This document shows, piece after piece, positions 36,581 through 48,845 of a stretch of DNA of 64,000 nucleotides; position 1 is the first letter of the stretch, and each line of letters opens with the position of its first letter. The notes beneath the pieces are model-generated. The model was not told the DNA's origin. It made no database searches and worked only from the letters and a program-made list of their open reading frames with translations. Source of the DNA: Spinacia oleracea. Lineage: Eukaryota; Streptophyta; Magnoliopsida; Caryophyllales; Amaranthaceae. The stretch covers positions 3,844,001-3,908,000 of the forward strand of contig NC_079491.1 in the NCBI RefSeq assembly GCF_020520425.1, given 5' to 3'. The position numbers and the translations under genes were made by a program.

Positions 36581-37279
36581 AATTGTATCCGTTATTATAT
36601 TGTTGGACTTTTGGCCCCTTAACCATCAAATAGTTCTCCTATGATTTCAGCATTTAGGTTGGAATTCTTCAAATGGTTTTAAAAAACGATTTTTTATACT
36701 ATTAACGTAATACGAGTAATTTTTCCATTAAAAAAACTCATATTTCATAGTCAAAATTTTGTGAAATGGAAAGAATTTTGTCACTTTGTAATGTGAATGT
36801 TTACAAAATGGCATATTACTACAAATAAACATAGAAAAATAATCTCAATATTCCCGTATTATACATTTTATACTAGTTTGTGTTTCTTTTGGTATGTGAT
36901 CACGATTTCACGATTACGTACATGGTAGAGTATATAATTATTTAACTTTCCTTTATAACAAGCTGAGTTTTTTAAAATCTATTACGGAGTACATTATACT
37001 AAAACAGACATTAGAAATAACATCTATTATGTGTCACTTTCTTGTGTAAAACATCTCTGTCCAAAACCATTTTCCTAAAAGAATCTTAATTTCATTTAAT
37101 TTTTTAAAATTTTTATCTTTTTTTATTAACGATTTATGTATGGAAAAAATATACTCCGTACTACGTACTTATTTGTTTATAGCTCATGGAAATGATATAA
37201 TCCGTATGCCACATACCTTTTTTTTTTTGGTTCTACTACGAGGAGTTTCCACCGCCTTTGGCGAGGTAATCTAATTATT

Positions 37280-37860
37280 TGTTAAAATTTATTTTGTCAA
37301 TATTTTAGTCGAAACATTATTATATTAATAGTGGAAAGTATATTTAGTCAATATTTTGGTCAAATCAATATATTAGCATATCGATTATTTTGGTCAAATT
37401 AGCATATCAAAGTTGCATACTTAGTTTTGCAGTAACATAAATATTTCAGTGAAATATATTACAGAATATTGAAAAAATTGATCAAATAATTTCATAAAAT
37501 CCGTACATGCACGGACCTCGAACTGACACGAGCTTCTCTCTCGTATGTTATATGATACTCCGTACCAATTTTGCTAAAAATATTTTTTGTTAATATTTTA
37601 GTTGAATCGTTAGTATATTAATAGTGGAAAATATATTTACTCAACATTTTGGTCAATTCAATATATTAGTATATCGAATATTTTGGTCAAATTAGCGTAT
37701 CAAACTTGCATACATCGTGTGATGATTATATAAATATTTAATAACTTTAAGAGAAATATTTCAATCAAATATATTATAAAAGTATTAAAAAAATTAATCA
37801 AATAATTTCATAAAATCGGTACATGCACGGGACCTCGAGCGAATACGAGTTTCTCTAACC
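37280..37860. repeat. Imperfect tandem duplication, period about 305 bp
   Basis: Copy 1 (about 37280-37545) and copy 2 (about 37585-37855) share AATATTTTAGT, ATTAATAGTGGAAA, ATTTTGGTCAAATTAGC, ATAATTTCATAAAATC and the closing TACATGCACGG..ACCTCGA. The shared end GTACATGCACGGGACCTCG is G+C-rich in an AT-rich setting. I see no coding content. Confidence 0.75.
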
Positions 37861-37899
37861 TCTAATAAAACTAAAAAACAGTAGTTCTACTACTCCCCC

Positions 37900-38655
37900 T
37901 GAATCACTGACCCCTCTTCTATTGCTGCACTTTATTCTCTCAATACTTTGCCTTGCTCATAACTAGCATAAGAAGAGGTGAGATTACAATAACCCATTCC
38001 TTCTTTCTCTCTCTATTTCCTCCTCTCTTTATTTATGTCCCCCACATTGTCTTCTTCTTCTTCTTTCTTCTCTCAGAATCTCATTGTCATACTCCAAAAA
38101 ACATACTAATCTACACAATACGACTACTTTTGTGTTTACTTGACTGTCTCAATCCCTCTCTTTCTTCCCCTTCATTTGTCTTTTGCTATGTTTCCCTCTC
38201 ATTTGGCTTCCCCTGTTTTTTCCCCCATTTTCCTGTGAGCTTCAAATTATATTCAATGTGTTGAATGAACAAAATTCCTAACTGGGTTCTGTTCATTTTG
38301 CCTCCTTGTTCAAAACCCAGAAACCAATTTGCTTACAATCTTGTATTTTCTTTAATTTCTTTCTAGTTTCTCCTTACCATTTAAAGGGGGAAAATCAATT
38401 TTTTCTTGTTCTTTTTTTTTTCACATTTCTGGTTTAGAAGTTTTAATCATTGGTTTGGGAGTGTAGATTTGATCCTATTCATCAATCTACTGTTGGGAAT
38501 ATTGCACATTTCTTCTTCTTTTTCTTTTTTTTTTTTAATTAAATTTGTGCAAATTTGTTGCACAAATTAATTGTGAAATTAAGTGCCCCATAAAATAAGG
38601 GTGTGGGACTGTGGGGATTGACGGATTGTCCTTCCTGTATGAAGTACTGAAAACA
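37900..38655 (+). promoter_or_regulatory. 5' region and leader of the 5-phosphatase gene
   Basis: The stretch is strongly pyrimidine-rich (CTCTCTCTATTTCCTCCTCTC at about 38007-38027; CTTCTTCTTCTTCTTTCTTC at about 38050-38069), as in many plant 5' leaders. I cannot fix the transcription start. An in-frame TAA at 38596-38598 shows that translation cannot begin further upstream in the coding frame. Confidence 0.45.
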
Positions 38656-41600
38656 ATGACAGATGGGAGCTCCAAAAAGAACAAGGTGTGTTTGTGTGTG
38701 CTTATTCAAGAAATGCCCATTCTTTCATTTTGGAAGAAAAGATTTATGATTTTTAATTTTTTTGTTGCAAAAAATGAAGCTTTCATGGCCAAAGACATTG
38801 GTAAAGAAATGGTTGAACATCAAGAGTAAAGCTGAAGAATTTCATGCGGATGATGATGTCTTCTATGAAGGTGAAATTTTTACCCACTTTCTTCTTCAAT
38901 TAAACCCCCAATTAACACCCTTTATTACAATGTTAAACTAAATTTATGTATGATTTTCAATTTGTTCTGTTTTTCACATTCTTGTAGACTGTGCAAATCA
39001 GCTCCTTTTGCAGTAATTTCTGAATCAAAACTGTTTTATTCAGCTATTTCTTTCTGGTTTTATTGTGTCATATATGAGCTCATTTTTGACAGTTAAAGAT
39101 CCCTAACTAAGTCCCACCATTTTCCCCCTTTTACATCCCTCTTTTTCCCTCTACTTTGGGGCTAAGAAATGGGGTTGTTGTTTAATTTCAGAAGTTGAGT
39201 GCAAGAATACTACTACTATTGCTTTTGAGCAACTTAAAATTTGTTTTGATTTTATGACTCTTTTTTCAGGTTGTGATGAAGATTGGAGAAACAATTACAC
39301 ACAGAGAGAAGCATGCACACTCAAGAAAAGCAAGACAGGTTCAGTATCAATCACATTATATGATTATATTGGCTTTTTGGACCACCCTACATTTTTGAAT
39401 TTCCATATATCCTCCAATTTTTTCTTCCCAAGAATTGCTTTTATTCCATTCAAACTTCTGCTTTAATCTCATAATAATTACTCCTGTTCTTATGCTTTTT
39501 GTTATAATCCTTGTTTCTATCAGAAAGATCATGTAGGAGGAGTTCTGACCGGGCTCGGCGAATTAAGGTTGATTTAGAAAAATCTCAAGTCACTGATGTT
39601 GAAAATTATAGGTTAGACCCAAATTCTTCACCAAATTGATGGTATTATTGGATTTATTGGTTTTAATTTTTCGATTTTTCGAGAATTAGTGTTGAATGTT
39701 CTTCAATTTTGGTAATGGGATGTAGGATCTTTGTAGCTACATGGAATGTGGCAGGAAAATCTCCACCTAATCAGTTGAATCTTGAAGATTGGCTACACAC
39801 ATCACCACCTGCTGACATTTATGTTCTTGGGTGAGATTTTTCATCTTCAAACTTCAAATTGAGTTTGTTTAAAAATTTGCAAAAATTCCTGTGTTGTAAA
39901 AGTTGAATCTTATTGTTTGTTTAATCTGGTTTTCCAGCTTTCAAGAAATTGTTCCTCTAAATGCTGGTAATGTTTTGGGTACAGAAGACAATGGTCCTGC
40001 TAAAAAATGGCTAGCATTAATTAGAAGAACCCTAAACACTCTTCCTGGTTCTAATGGTTACTATCAAACACCTTCACCAATCCCTGATCCTATTGTAGAA
40101 TTAGACGCCGATTTTGAGGGATCAACAACGAGGCAAAAGGCCGCCTCATTTTTCCATAGGCGGTCGTTTCAGTCGCTTAGCCGTAGCATGAGAGTGGATA
40201 ATGATATGTTGGACCCCCAACCGCGGCTTGATAGAAGATATAGTGTTTGTGACCGAGTTATGTCCGGATACAGGGCTAGTGACTATGACCCTAATTACAC
40301 CAAATGGTGTTCCTCAGATGATGAAAACACGAATGAGTCACCCGTTGTTCCACATTGCTCACCCATGTCGTTCTACAATGGGTCTAATCCCGGGGAAGAG
40401 ACTGAAAAACAAAGAGGTCAGTCTAGGTACTGTTTGGTTGCAAGCAAGCAAATGGTGGGAATTTTTCTCACCATTTGGGTAAGGAGTGATTTAAGAGATG
40501 ATGTTCGGAATATGAAAGTGTCGTGTGTAGGAAGAGGACTCATGGGCTATCTCGGGAACAAGGTACTTGAATTTTTCTTGTGAAAAGTTTCCCTTTTATG
40601 TCTTTGCACCAACTCAACTGATATTGGAACTGGTTTATGATTTTTGCAGGGTTCAATTTCAATTAGCATGTCTTTGCACCAAACGAGCTTTTGCTTCGTT
40701 TGTAGCCATCTAACTTCGGGACAAAAGGAGGGTGATGAGCTAAGAAGAAATTCTGATGTAATGGAAATACTTAGAAAGACTAGATTTCCTAGGGTTCCTG
40801 GCACGGGCGATGAGAATTCCCCTCAGTATATTTTGGACCATGAGTAAGACCTCTTCTTAATTAAGTCTATTGTTACTCTTGCATTATTTCATAAATTTTA
40901 CAAATAAAAGCTCTTTGGCCAAACCTGTGACATACTTTGAATGTTGAGTTTCATTGCAGTCGAGTTATTTGGCTTGGGGATTTGAATTATCGGATTGCAT
41001 TATCCTACCGTTCTGCCAAGGCTCTCGTTGAGATGAGAAACTGGAAAGCTCTGTTACAGAATGATCAGGCATGTTTCTGAACCGGAAATCTTCTGTTCTG
41101 TCTGAATTTATTTAAATTGCAGTATTCTGAAAAGTATTATGTCTGTATATTCATGTGTTTGTGTTTGTGTTTGCAGCTGCGAATTGAGCAGAGACAGGGG
41201 CGTGTTTTTGAAGGATGGAGTGAAGGGAGGATATACTTCCCACCTACATACAAGTATTCCCATAATTCGGATAGATATGCAGGTGCTGATACTAGTCAAA
41301 AAGAGAAGCGAAGAACACCTGCATGGTAAATCTTTATACCTATGTTCAATATTGTAGAATTCTATTGATGTTGATATGTGCCTTATGAAACCTAAAAACA
41401 TTAAAGGCTCCGTTTGGTATGGTGTAAAACGTTCTCAGTGCAAAGTGATTTTCCATGGAAAACATTAACACAATTCCAAACTAGTTTTCCTTTGTTTGGT
41501 TCCTTAAAGGAAAATGGGAGAAGGTGGTGAAAATTGAGGGGAAGAAGGGAGCGGGAGGTAAGGGGGAAATGTTTACACCCTAGAAAATGTTTTACACCCT

Positions 41601-41966
41601 ACCAAACAGAGCCTAACAAGAAGTCTGTTACATTAGATAATTAAAATAATGTCCAAAAGACATTTGATAAATGCAAATAAGTATGCAACTATATGAAGAT
41701 TTTAGCATCTGATATTTAGCCATTTGGTTAGGTGTGATCGGATCCTCTGGTATGGGAGAGGCGTCCGTCAACTATCCTACGTGCGTGGAGAATCTAGGTT
41801 CTCGGATCATAGGCCAGTTTACGGCGTGTTTCTAGCAGAGGTAGAGTCTATCAGCCGAGGCAGAATCAGGAAAAGTATAAGCTGCTCTAGTGCCCGGGTT
41901 GAAGTGGAAGAGCTATTACCACAACAACATGGATATGCAGGATTCAATTACTACAAAAGGGATTGA
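38656..41966 (+). CDS. IP5P: Type I inositol polyphosphate 5-phosphatase
   Basis: Ten coding exons join in phase: 38656-38685, 38780-38870, 39270-39338, 39524-39611, 39726-39830, 39938-40562, 40650-40843, 40960-41068, 41177-41325, 41732-41966. They give 564 aa. The N-terminus, [20 protein letters not shown], is typical of plant type I 5-phosphatases. Catalytic landmarks are ATWNVAG (98-103), [12 protein letters not shown] (128 on), WLGDLNYR (405-412), WCDRILWYG and SDHRPVYG (D512, H513). A Ser/Arg-rich insert of about 120 residues separates the first two blocks from the catalytic core. The enzyme removes the 5-phosphate from Ins(1,4,5)P3 and related lipids, ending calcium and phosphoinositide signals; closest relatives are probably the IP5P/CVP2/CVL1 group. 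Intron 8 begins GC rather than GT. Intron 9 holds a MITE. The ATG at 38656 is the first in frame after a stop. Confidence 0.94.
41406..41613. mobile_element. Tourist-like MITE in intron 9 of the 5-phosphatase gene
   Basis: The ends are GGCTCCGTTTGGTATGG and the complement of GGCTCTGTTTGGTAGGG. AATGTTTTACACCC words lie near the right end and GTGTAAAACGTT near the left. The flanks (AAA at left, TAA at right) only loosely fit the expected TWA duplication. Length is 208 bp. Confidence 0.75.
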
Positions 41967-43600
41967 TTTTTTTGAAAAAAAATTATACAATTAGGTAATT
42001 TCCTTTTCCTGATTTCTTTGAAAGCATCTTAATATCACTTTCAAATTCTGAAAGTTCCTGAACTTCTGTGCAGAAAATACGTGTCGCAACTCGCAAACAA
42101 TTATAAGGTGTTTGTTCCATGTTTAGGTGGACATTGCAAAAGAACCCTTGAAAGGTAACTTACCAAAACAACAAAAGAAATTCAATCACTTTGCAAAACT
42201 ATCTTATCTTTGATTTCCTGCTATTGTTTCTGTTTCATCTTTCTTTTAAGTTGGTGTTTTTAGCATGAACTCGTCGTATTTACTATTAATCTTTTCTTGT
42301 AGGATAACATGCACATCATTGAAATTTAGTATATCTTTTCCTCAATAAATTCATTACCTAAATTGCAATTTTCCTGGTATTTCACCCCATAAGTCAAATT
42401 GCATCAAAATTTGATAAATTTTTCTAAAGATAATAAGAGCATGAACTCGTCGTATTCACTCTTAATCTTTTCTTGTAGGATAACATGCACATTATAGTAC
42501 TCAAAATGATTGAAATTTTAGTAAATCTTTTCCTCAATAAATTCATTACCTAAATTGCATTTTTCCTCATATTTCACCCATAAGTCAAATTGCATCAAAA
42601 TTTGATCAATTTTACTAAAGATAAGTAACATTATCTTGGTTTTGGTCCCCCTAATCTGTACATAGGTAGTGGAACTACAGAGCTGCAATGGGTACACTCG
42701 GTATAATGGGGGCGATGGCGATAGCGACATTTCACCATCTTCCCTACCCGAAAAAGGTCAGTTTTTTTACTCTTTCTGTTATTGCTGTTATTCTCCATCC
42801 CTTGTGAAATCTTTCCCTTTGTCTAATTCTCTTTGTTCTCCCATTTTACTTCCTCAGAAAAAACACAGGTACCCTTAACCTGTAATTCCTTGCTATTTAC
42901 CCCACAAGTCTGCAACTTACCATTCACACAGTAAAAAACCAAACAAATGTTCTAATGGTGAGTTAAAACGACTCATTCGATTTACCTCTTTCCACCATTT
43001 TTGTGTACTAGTAACATTTAAGCTAATTTGTGAATCTGTACTTGATTTTATGCAGGGTGATGTCACCATGGTGGTTTTGAGACAGTTTTTTTTACCATTC
43101 TTTCTTGTAAAAAACAGATATAGCAGATGGGAATGTAGAGGATCATAATTTAACAGTTTGATACAAGTAATTAACAAGTAATTAGTTGCCTAACTGTTAG
43201 ACAATTAGCCAAACTTTCACAAATTTATGTGTAAATTGGATTAGAAGATGAACATAATCATTGTATTGTAGGTTGTTCAAGAGTTGTGCAGAATTATCCA
43301 AGTACTGTATAAAGCTGATTTATTGGATAGGAAATTTTGATTGATCTATAATCCTCTTTTTTACCCCTCCTATCCCTTTTCATCTTCTTTTTTTTACTGT
43401 GGATGATTTGCTTCATTTTTGATGATGTACTTTGTTTTTGTAATGTAAAAAATTGTTGTAAGGTAAAAAAGAATCTACTTGTTATTATGATATTCCATGT
43501 AATAATCAATAATATGTCAGCTTGTTGTTACAGAGATGTCATTATATGGAACTCCAAAGAGCATAAAAAGAAGACAAAAAGGTTTTGCCTTTATTTTTAT
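41967..43600. other. 3' flank of the 5-phosphatase gene
   Basis: No further gene is supported. The segment includes the 3' UTR and possibly spliced 3' exons (GTGGAACTACAGAGCTGC at 42668 is G+C-richer than its surroundings), but I cannot build a coding exon from it. It contains the tandem duplication listed below. Confidence 0.4.
42262..42627. repeat. Tandem duplication, period 176 bp
   Basis: Copy 1 is 42262-42437 and copy 2 is 42438-42627. Both begin AGCATGAACTCGTCGTATT and share AATCTTTTCTTGTAGGATAA, TTCCTCAATAAATTCATTAC and AAGTCAAATTGCATCAAAAT. Divergence is low, so the event looks fairly recent. It lies about 300 bp after the 5-phosphatase stop codon, probably within or just beyond the transcript. 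Confidence 0.85.
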
Positions 43601-43795
43601 ACATAAATTTGGTATTTTTTGTTTTTATTCCAATTTGTAAGTGTTCCCTTTTTTTAGGATTAAGACAAACAGAAAATATATGATGCATTTTTATAAATAT
43701 AGTCATCAAATGATGAGTACTTAAAACATAACAAAGGGGTGGGTCACCTCATCTGAACTTGATCCAATCCCCACTTGATCACTACCTAGCAATAT

Positions 43796-43985
43796 GGGGC
43801 GGATTTTGAGCAATTTATACAGGGAGTTAGTAAAAATACTCTGTATTAAGCAATATAGTATGAGTATACATACAAATATACAATTATACTCCAAATTTAG
43901 GGAGGTCGAACTAAAATTATACTATAAATTTTTTCACTCAGAATGCTAAGCCCACTCATGCCGCAGTGAACGCCACTGCCAAACA
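43796..43985. repeat. GGGGCGGAT-ended dispersed repeat, copy 2
   Basis: It starts GGGGCGGATTTTGAGC and shares TATACAATTATAC, a GGGAGGTCG-like phrase and ACTATAAATTTTT with the repeat at 30355-30531. The right end is decayed and the boundary is uncertain. Confidence 0.45.
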
Positions 43986-44296
43986 TGGAGATAAATACTA
44001 ACTCCGTCTCAAAATAGATGTTCTTTTTATTGCTTCTTATGACTCAAATTACTTGGTCATTCCCCTAAAAAATTACTTCGTCATTCCGTTTACGGCAAGC
44101 TTTTGTCTTACTTTTTTGGTTCCGTACCCTGGTGTTTTATCAACATTATTTTCCTTAACCATGCTTGTATTCTCTATTAATGTAAGAGCAAGTTTAACAA
44201 CACCATGTACTAAGTCCTAAGATGAAATTTCCCTTTTCTAAGCATTAAACCATGCAAATCTTAAATCAAGTTTTGATTTTCAAGACCCTCGTCTAA

Positions 44297-44473
44297 GGAT
44301 GTGTTTTATTTACCTGATTTTCACTTATTTTATTTAAACTTATCTGAACTTATTAGAACTTATCAAAGCCTATTTTAGTTATATACTTGATTAACCCTTA
44401 TTTTTCTTGAACTTATCTTATCTGAACTTATTTTACTTAAAATAAGTGGAAATAAGGTGAACAAAACTGAGCC
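44297..44473. mobile_element. Tourist-like MITE, relative of 35632-35897
   Basis: The ends are GGATGTGTTTTATTTACC and the complement of GGCTCAGTTTTGTTCACC. TAA flanks both sides (44294-44296, 44474-44476). ACTTATCTGAACTTATT words fill the interior, the complement of those in the larger copy. Length is 177 bp. Confidence 0.8.
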
Positions 44474-44604
44474 TAAAATGCAAATAAAAGTACTTGAAGT
44501 CTTTCTTTTTCACCACAATTCAAATGTCAAAACCTTTTTACATTTCCCCTTGTACATAGTATATGAAGAAAATATGTAAAAGAGGTCATCAATATACATA
44601 AAAA

Positions 44605-44958
44605 CAAAAGGTTTTGCTTGCACAAGTTGTACAATAAATTTATTGTGCACCAACATAACTTTAATCCAGTTTTCTCTAACTTTTACCCAGTTTTCTCTAA
44701 CTTTTACTCAGTTTTCTCTAACTTTTATATTATTAAAAAAAAAGTTATTAGACAAACATTTTAAAGTGTTAAATGATTAATTTTATATATAATTAGTGAT
44801 TTTGAATAAATATTTTTTATTAAAATGAAATTTTTTATTACTAAAAGGTAGATAACTTTTACATATACAAGGGTGACTTTTAAGCATTTTACGTCAACTT
44901 TAATTTCGGTGTACAATATTTATCGTACACCCCATGTAAATAAGAATCTGTGACATTG
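44605..44958 (+). mobile_element. Palindrome-ended MITE family, copy 3
   Basis: It begins CAAAAGGTTTTGCTTGCAC, followed by TTGTACAATAAATTTATTG, and ends near AAGAATCTGTG. The 9-bp ACATAAAAA lies directly before the start (44596-44604) and again at 44959-44967, six bases after the usual family end. The phrase AACTTTTACCCAGTTTTCTCT is repeated about three times inside this copy, making it longer than the other two. Confidence 0.75.
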
Positions 44959-44967
44959 ACATAAAAA

Positions 44968-46074
44968 TACCTTCGATACACGGCGCACCGCGATGTACCT
45001 AATTTTTTTTTAATAAACATTTGAGAGGAAAAAAAAAGTAAAAAAAAGTATAAAAAAAAAAAAAAAAAACCGCCATAAAGAAAGGGGGTTTGTTGGCACT
45101 AAGGACATGTCACCGTCTCACTGGTTGATAGAATTCTGTGCACAATTTATCATTGTTGAATTTATACACGTGGCAAAGAGACAGGTATTTACGTTGGTCC
45201 TAAGATTCTTATTGGTCACTAGTTTAACCTATTTTTACAGCTGGCACCTGAGCCCCACTCAGAGATTGTCTACTGGTTCTTGCGGGAAAATAGTAAATTT
45301 ATACAGTATTTTTTATTTGCTACTGTTCTCTATTTTCCAAGATTTTTATTGAGCTTGTATCTCTTTTGTATTCCACTTGGATCAAATTTAAATAAGGAGT
45401 ATGACTAATAACAAACTTTCTATGATCATAATCATATCATTACATTCAAAAAAAAAAAAATATTCATATCATTATATCCAAGAATATTTAGGTTTTTTTT
45501 TCTATTCCTCATTTGTTTAGTTTTTGTTCATTTAGAGCTTTTTAAATTAAATGAAAAAACGTATTTCGTAAATGATTAAAAAATTACTACGAAATACAAA
45601 TACGTTTAATTTTATTACATAAAACTCGTAATATGGAGTAAATTTTGATTTGGATATTTTTTTTTCCCATTTCTGAAGTCGAAAGCTAATGCTCGATTCA
45701 TTTATTAGTCATTATGTCGTTGGTGTTTTAGCTAATACAAACATCCATTTCTATCGATGGATTGAAATAATAGGTTTGTATTAGAAAATTTTAGCATAAA
45801 AACTCAATAAAGTCGTAGAGGTTGTTTCAACAAATAAACTAGTATGATTCAATCTCTAATTATGGTTTTCACCCCACAAATATAGTTTTGTTTTTAGCAT
45901 CGATTTTTTTGTTTGGTGTACTAAAAACCGTGTTTATTGCACATGACAAGCTCAATTAACAGTGTGACACTCTACAACATAAGAATTTACGTTATGAAAA
46001 ACCAGCAATAATAGTTCAACTTATATGGTGTTAAGAAAGGATGCACGTTCTCGAGCCAACATATATAGACGGGG
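44968..46074. other. No gene recognised
   Basis: A-rich tracts lie at about 45027-45070. The open frame at 45107-45352 has no recognisable domain. No repeats worth naming beyond simple ones. Confidence 0.4.
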
Positions 46075-46222
46075 TAAAGATGGTTGTGGGCCGGGTAAAA
46101 TTAGCCTTAGGCACGACGACCCGGCCCAGCCCAAAATAAAGTTCGCGTATATGACCCGGCCCGACACGATGCAACATGGGCTCGGCCCGAAACCCGACCC
46201 GTCCTGACCCCGGCCATATTTA
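46075..46222. mobile_element. 148-bp hAT-type mini-element
   Basis: The ends are TAAAGATGGTTGTGGGCCGGG and the complement of TAAATATGGCCGGGGTC. The flank GACGGGG occurs on both sides, apart from one extra G. The interior is filled with GGCCCG / CGACCCGGCCC words and accounts for the overlapping open frames here on both strands. Confidence 0.7.
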
Positions 46223-46733
46223 GACGGGGGTAGAGACAATAGAGTGGATAAGTGCAAATTCCAAAGATAAAGAAATGGTGGTAATAAGGCAAACATGAAT
46301 TTCCGGTAAGCCGACATAATTAGACGTTTTCATGTTAAAAGGAGAATCTAACAAAGCCTACTCCGTACGTACTTACTCGACCGGATGTGACTTTGACTCA
46401 TACATGTCTTCTTCTTTTTGTTATCAATCCGATTTTATCTGTTTTTAGTTTTATTTCTATTTCTTTATAATCTAATTGGCGGCCTTGATTTTGTTTTAGT
46501 CACTTGATTATCTTTTTGCTTTCCACTAATCATTGATTATGGGTCAAATATCAGCCCGTTAAAAAGTCGGAGTTTACTCATTCAACGTACAAGTTCGTAC
46601 TCCGTATATGTACGTAGTTACCTTCCTTTTTTTTTAAGTAGAAGACCGTTTTTCTTTATACATGCATGGAAAATTCTCTTTTGTTTTTTGGGTTGAGATC
46701 AGTGGGGAAACCAATGGATACCAAGTGGAGGCC

Positions 46734-47465
46734 TAGAGATGGCTAACGTGGTGGGTTGGGCGGGTCATGGGTGGGTTTGGTGGGTCGTGGGTCGGGGATA
46801 ATTGACGCACGGCCCACCTCAGTTAAACTAGGGTGGGTCGAGTCGTGGGCTGTGTCGGGAAAAATGGACACAGTACATGATGGGTCGTGGGTTACGTGGG
46901 TCGTGGGTTGTGGGTCGATGTGAGTTGTGCGGGTCGGGTGGGTCTGATGGGTTTGGTGGGTAAACGCCAGATGTGGTTCCGGTGGGTCAGGTTGGTTTGG
47001 TGGGTTTACATGAGTTTCAGGAACTGATTTGGATCAGGTGGGTTTGGACGATTAATCAAGCGATAAAACGTTAAAAGGTTTGTATGAACTTAAATTAATT
47101 AGTTTGTATGTTATTCACTTACTCACATAAATGTGGTTAATGTATATTTACACAATAAAATTAGAATTTGTTAACATTTTAAACATACAAAATTGTTTAA
47201 ATTAGGATGAGTTTCGCGAGTTGGGTTCGTGTGTTGGGTTGGGTGGGTCGGGTGTGTCGTGGCGGGTTGTGTCGGGTCGGATGGGGTGGGTCGAAATGGG
47301 TTGTGTTGAAAAAATCCAACACACAACACATCTAAAAAATATCCGGGTTGGGTTGGGTTGGGTTGTGTCATGACCTCATGGGTCATAAGTGTGTTTGACC
47401 CATATAACCCACTATAAGCTGTGTCTGGATGGGTTGGGTCAATCCCGATCTACTGGCCATCTCTA
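46734..47465. mobile_element. hAT-type element with GTGGGTC arrays
   Basis: The ends are TAGAGATGGCTAACG and the complement of TAGAGATGGCCAGTAG, nearly the same ends as the 115-bp element at 16394. The flanks AGTGGAGGCC and AGTGGAGCC differ by one base inserted. The left arm and the far right arm carry dozens of GGTGGGT, GGGTCGTGGG and GGGTTGGGT words around an AT-rich middle (47045-47200). Length is 732 bp. No transposase. Confidence 0.8.
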
Positions 47466-47875
47466 AGTGGAGCCATCTAATCCCATTTGGCAAAAAAAAA
47501 AATTGCATAATTTTAATTAATTTATCAATAATTCGTATTAAAATGTACCTAATTATTTAGTTTTTCATTAGTTTTTTTAATATTGGCCCGCCACATGTAG
47601 AAATGAGTCACTTGATATTCCCTTGCATTATTTTGTCTTTACATATACTCGTATGTTACGGAGTATTGATTTATAACTAACTTATATTATGTAACTATCT
47701 TTAACCTATGCTCTAAAAATGTTAATAAAATTTCGAGAAGAACATTCTCAATTCGCCAATACTTACGTACTTAGCTTAATTGGTATGCTCTTTCATTATG
47801 TTCATAATCTTCATACACTTTATGTTATCAGTTTATGACTAACTTCATAGTACCTCTAATTAGGATCTGCATATA

Positions 47876-48427
47876 TAGGGATGTCAGTGGGGCGGGTTTT
47901 GCGGGAGATCCGCCCCGCATTCGCCTCAAGTAGGCGGGGATGGAGGTAGGATTGGTGGGTGGTGGGGCGGGGAAGGTGTGGATTTTGTGTTGAACCCGCC
48001 CCATCCCCACTCGCTCCGCCCCATCCCCATTCGCCCCGCTTCATACCCGCCATGGGTGCATGATAGGGTGAGTTTGAATTTATTTGTATCTTTTGGTGAT
48101 AATATGAATTTTGTTTGGATTTTTTTGTTATGACGAGTATTATTTTCAATTATATATGTTACTTTAATCATAAGATATTTTTTTAATCAATAGTTAACTT
48201 TCATTACTCCGTATATATGGCAAATGTTTGCTAAATAAGAAAAATTAGGCGGGTATGACGTGGGGATAAGATGGGAATGGATACCCAGTTGGGTGGTGGG
48301 GCGGAGATGGATTTTAGCTTACACCCGTTAGGACGGGATGATGATGAATTTTGTACCCGCCATGAGTGATGGGATTGGGAGTGGAGTGACCTATATCCGC
48401 ATCCGCCCCGTCCCATTAACATCCCTC
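47876..48427. mobile_element. hAT-type element with GGGGCGG/CCGCCCC arrays
   Basis: It begins TAGGGATGTCAGTGGGGCGGG and ends CCGCCCCGTCCCATTAACATCCCT, an imperfect inverted repeat of Ac-type TAGGGATG ends. Both arms carry CGCCCCATCCCC and GGGGCGGG words. I cannot find a clean 8-bp duplication, so the right boundary is approximate. The overlapping open frames on the minus strand are by-products of the repeated words. Confidence 0.65.
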
Positions 48428-48845
48428 ATCCGGTCATCCGCATACTAAAATAAATGCTACTCCATAGCCATTTGTTGGGACCATAAATGAAAGAAGACTC
48501 AATATTACTTGCCCTATTATAAAATATGTGATCATATAAAGGTTGAGTAATCGAATAAAATAATTATCGTTAAAGTGTCACAACTAGTATAGTACATTTA
48601 GTACTCTCTAAATAGGGCCATGCATGCCCATGCCACTATATGAACCTATTAATCATTGACTGGTCCCTTCATATTAACTTGAGTTAGTCTAATTACTGTT
48701 GCATACGTCTTCTAGCTAGGGATGTATGTGATTACCAATTTACCATGTCATGGCCTTACTCAACGTACAATCATTTTTGTTTAAGAACAATTATTATTGC
48801 TAGCTTGAGAACTACATGTACTGTATAGTACAAGTATATCAATCC
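48428..48845. other. No gene recognised
   Basis: AT-rich spacer without coding signal or clear repeats. Confidence 0.4.

Noticed and set aside
38611-38655. GTG-initiated extension of the 5-phosphatase
   Set aside because: Plant genes rarely start at GTG, an in-frame TAA lies just upstream, and the ATG at 38656 gives the family's usual N-terminus.
45107-45352. 81-aa frame as a membrane protein gene
   Set aside because: No recognisable family, no exon context, AT-rich composition.
46021-48422. Proline/glycine-rich open frames on the minus strand
   Set aside because: They arise from GGGTC/GGCCCG word arrays of hAT elements, not from genes.
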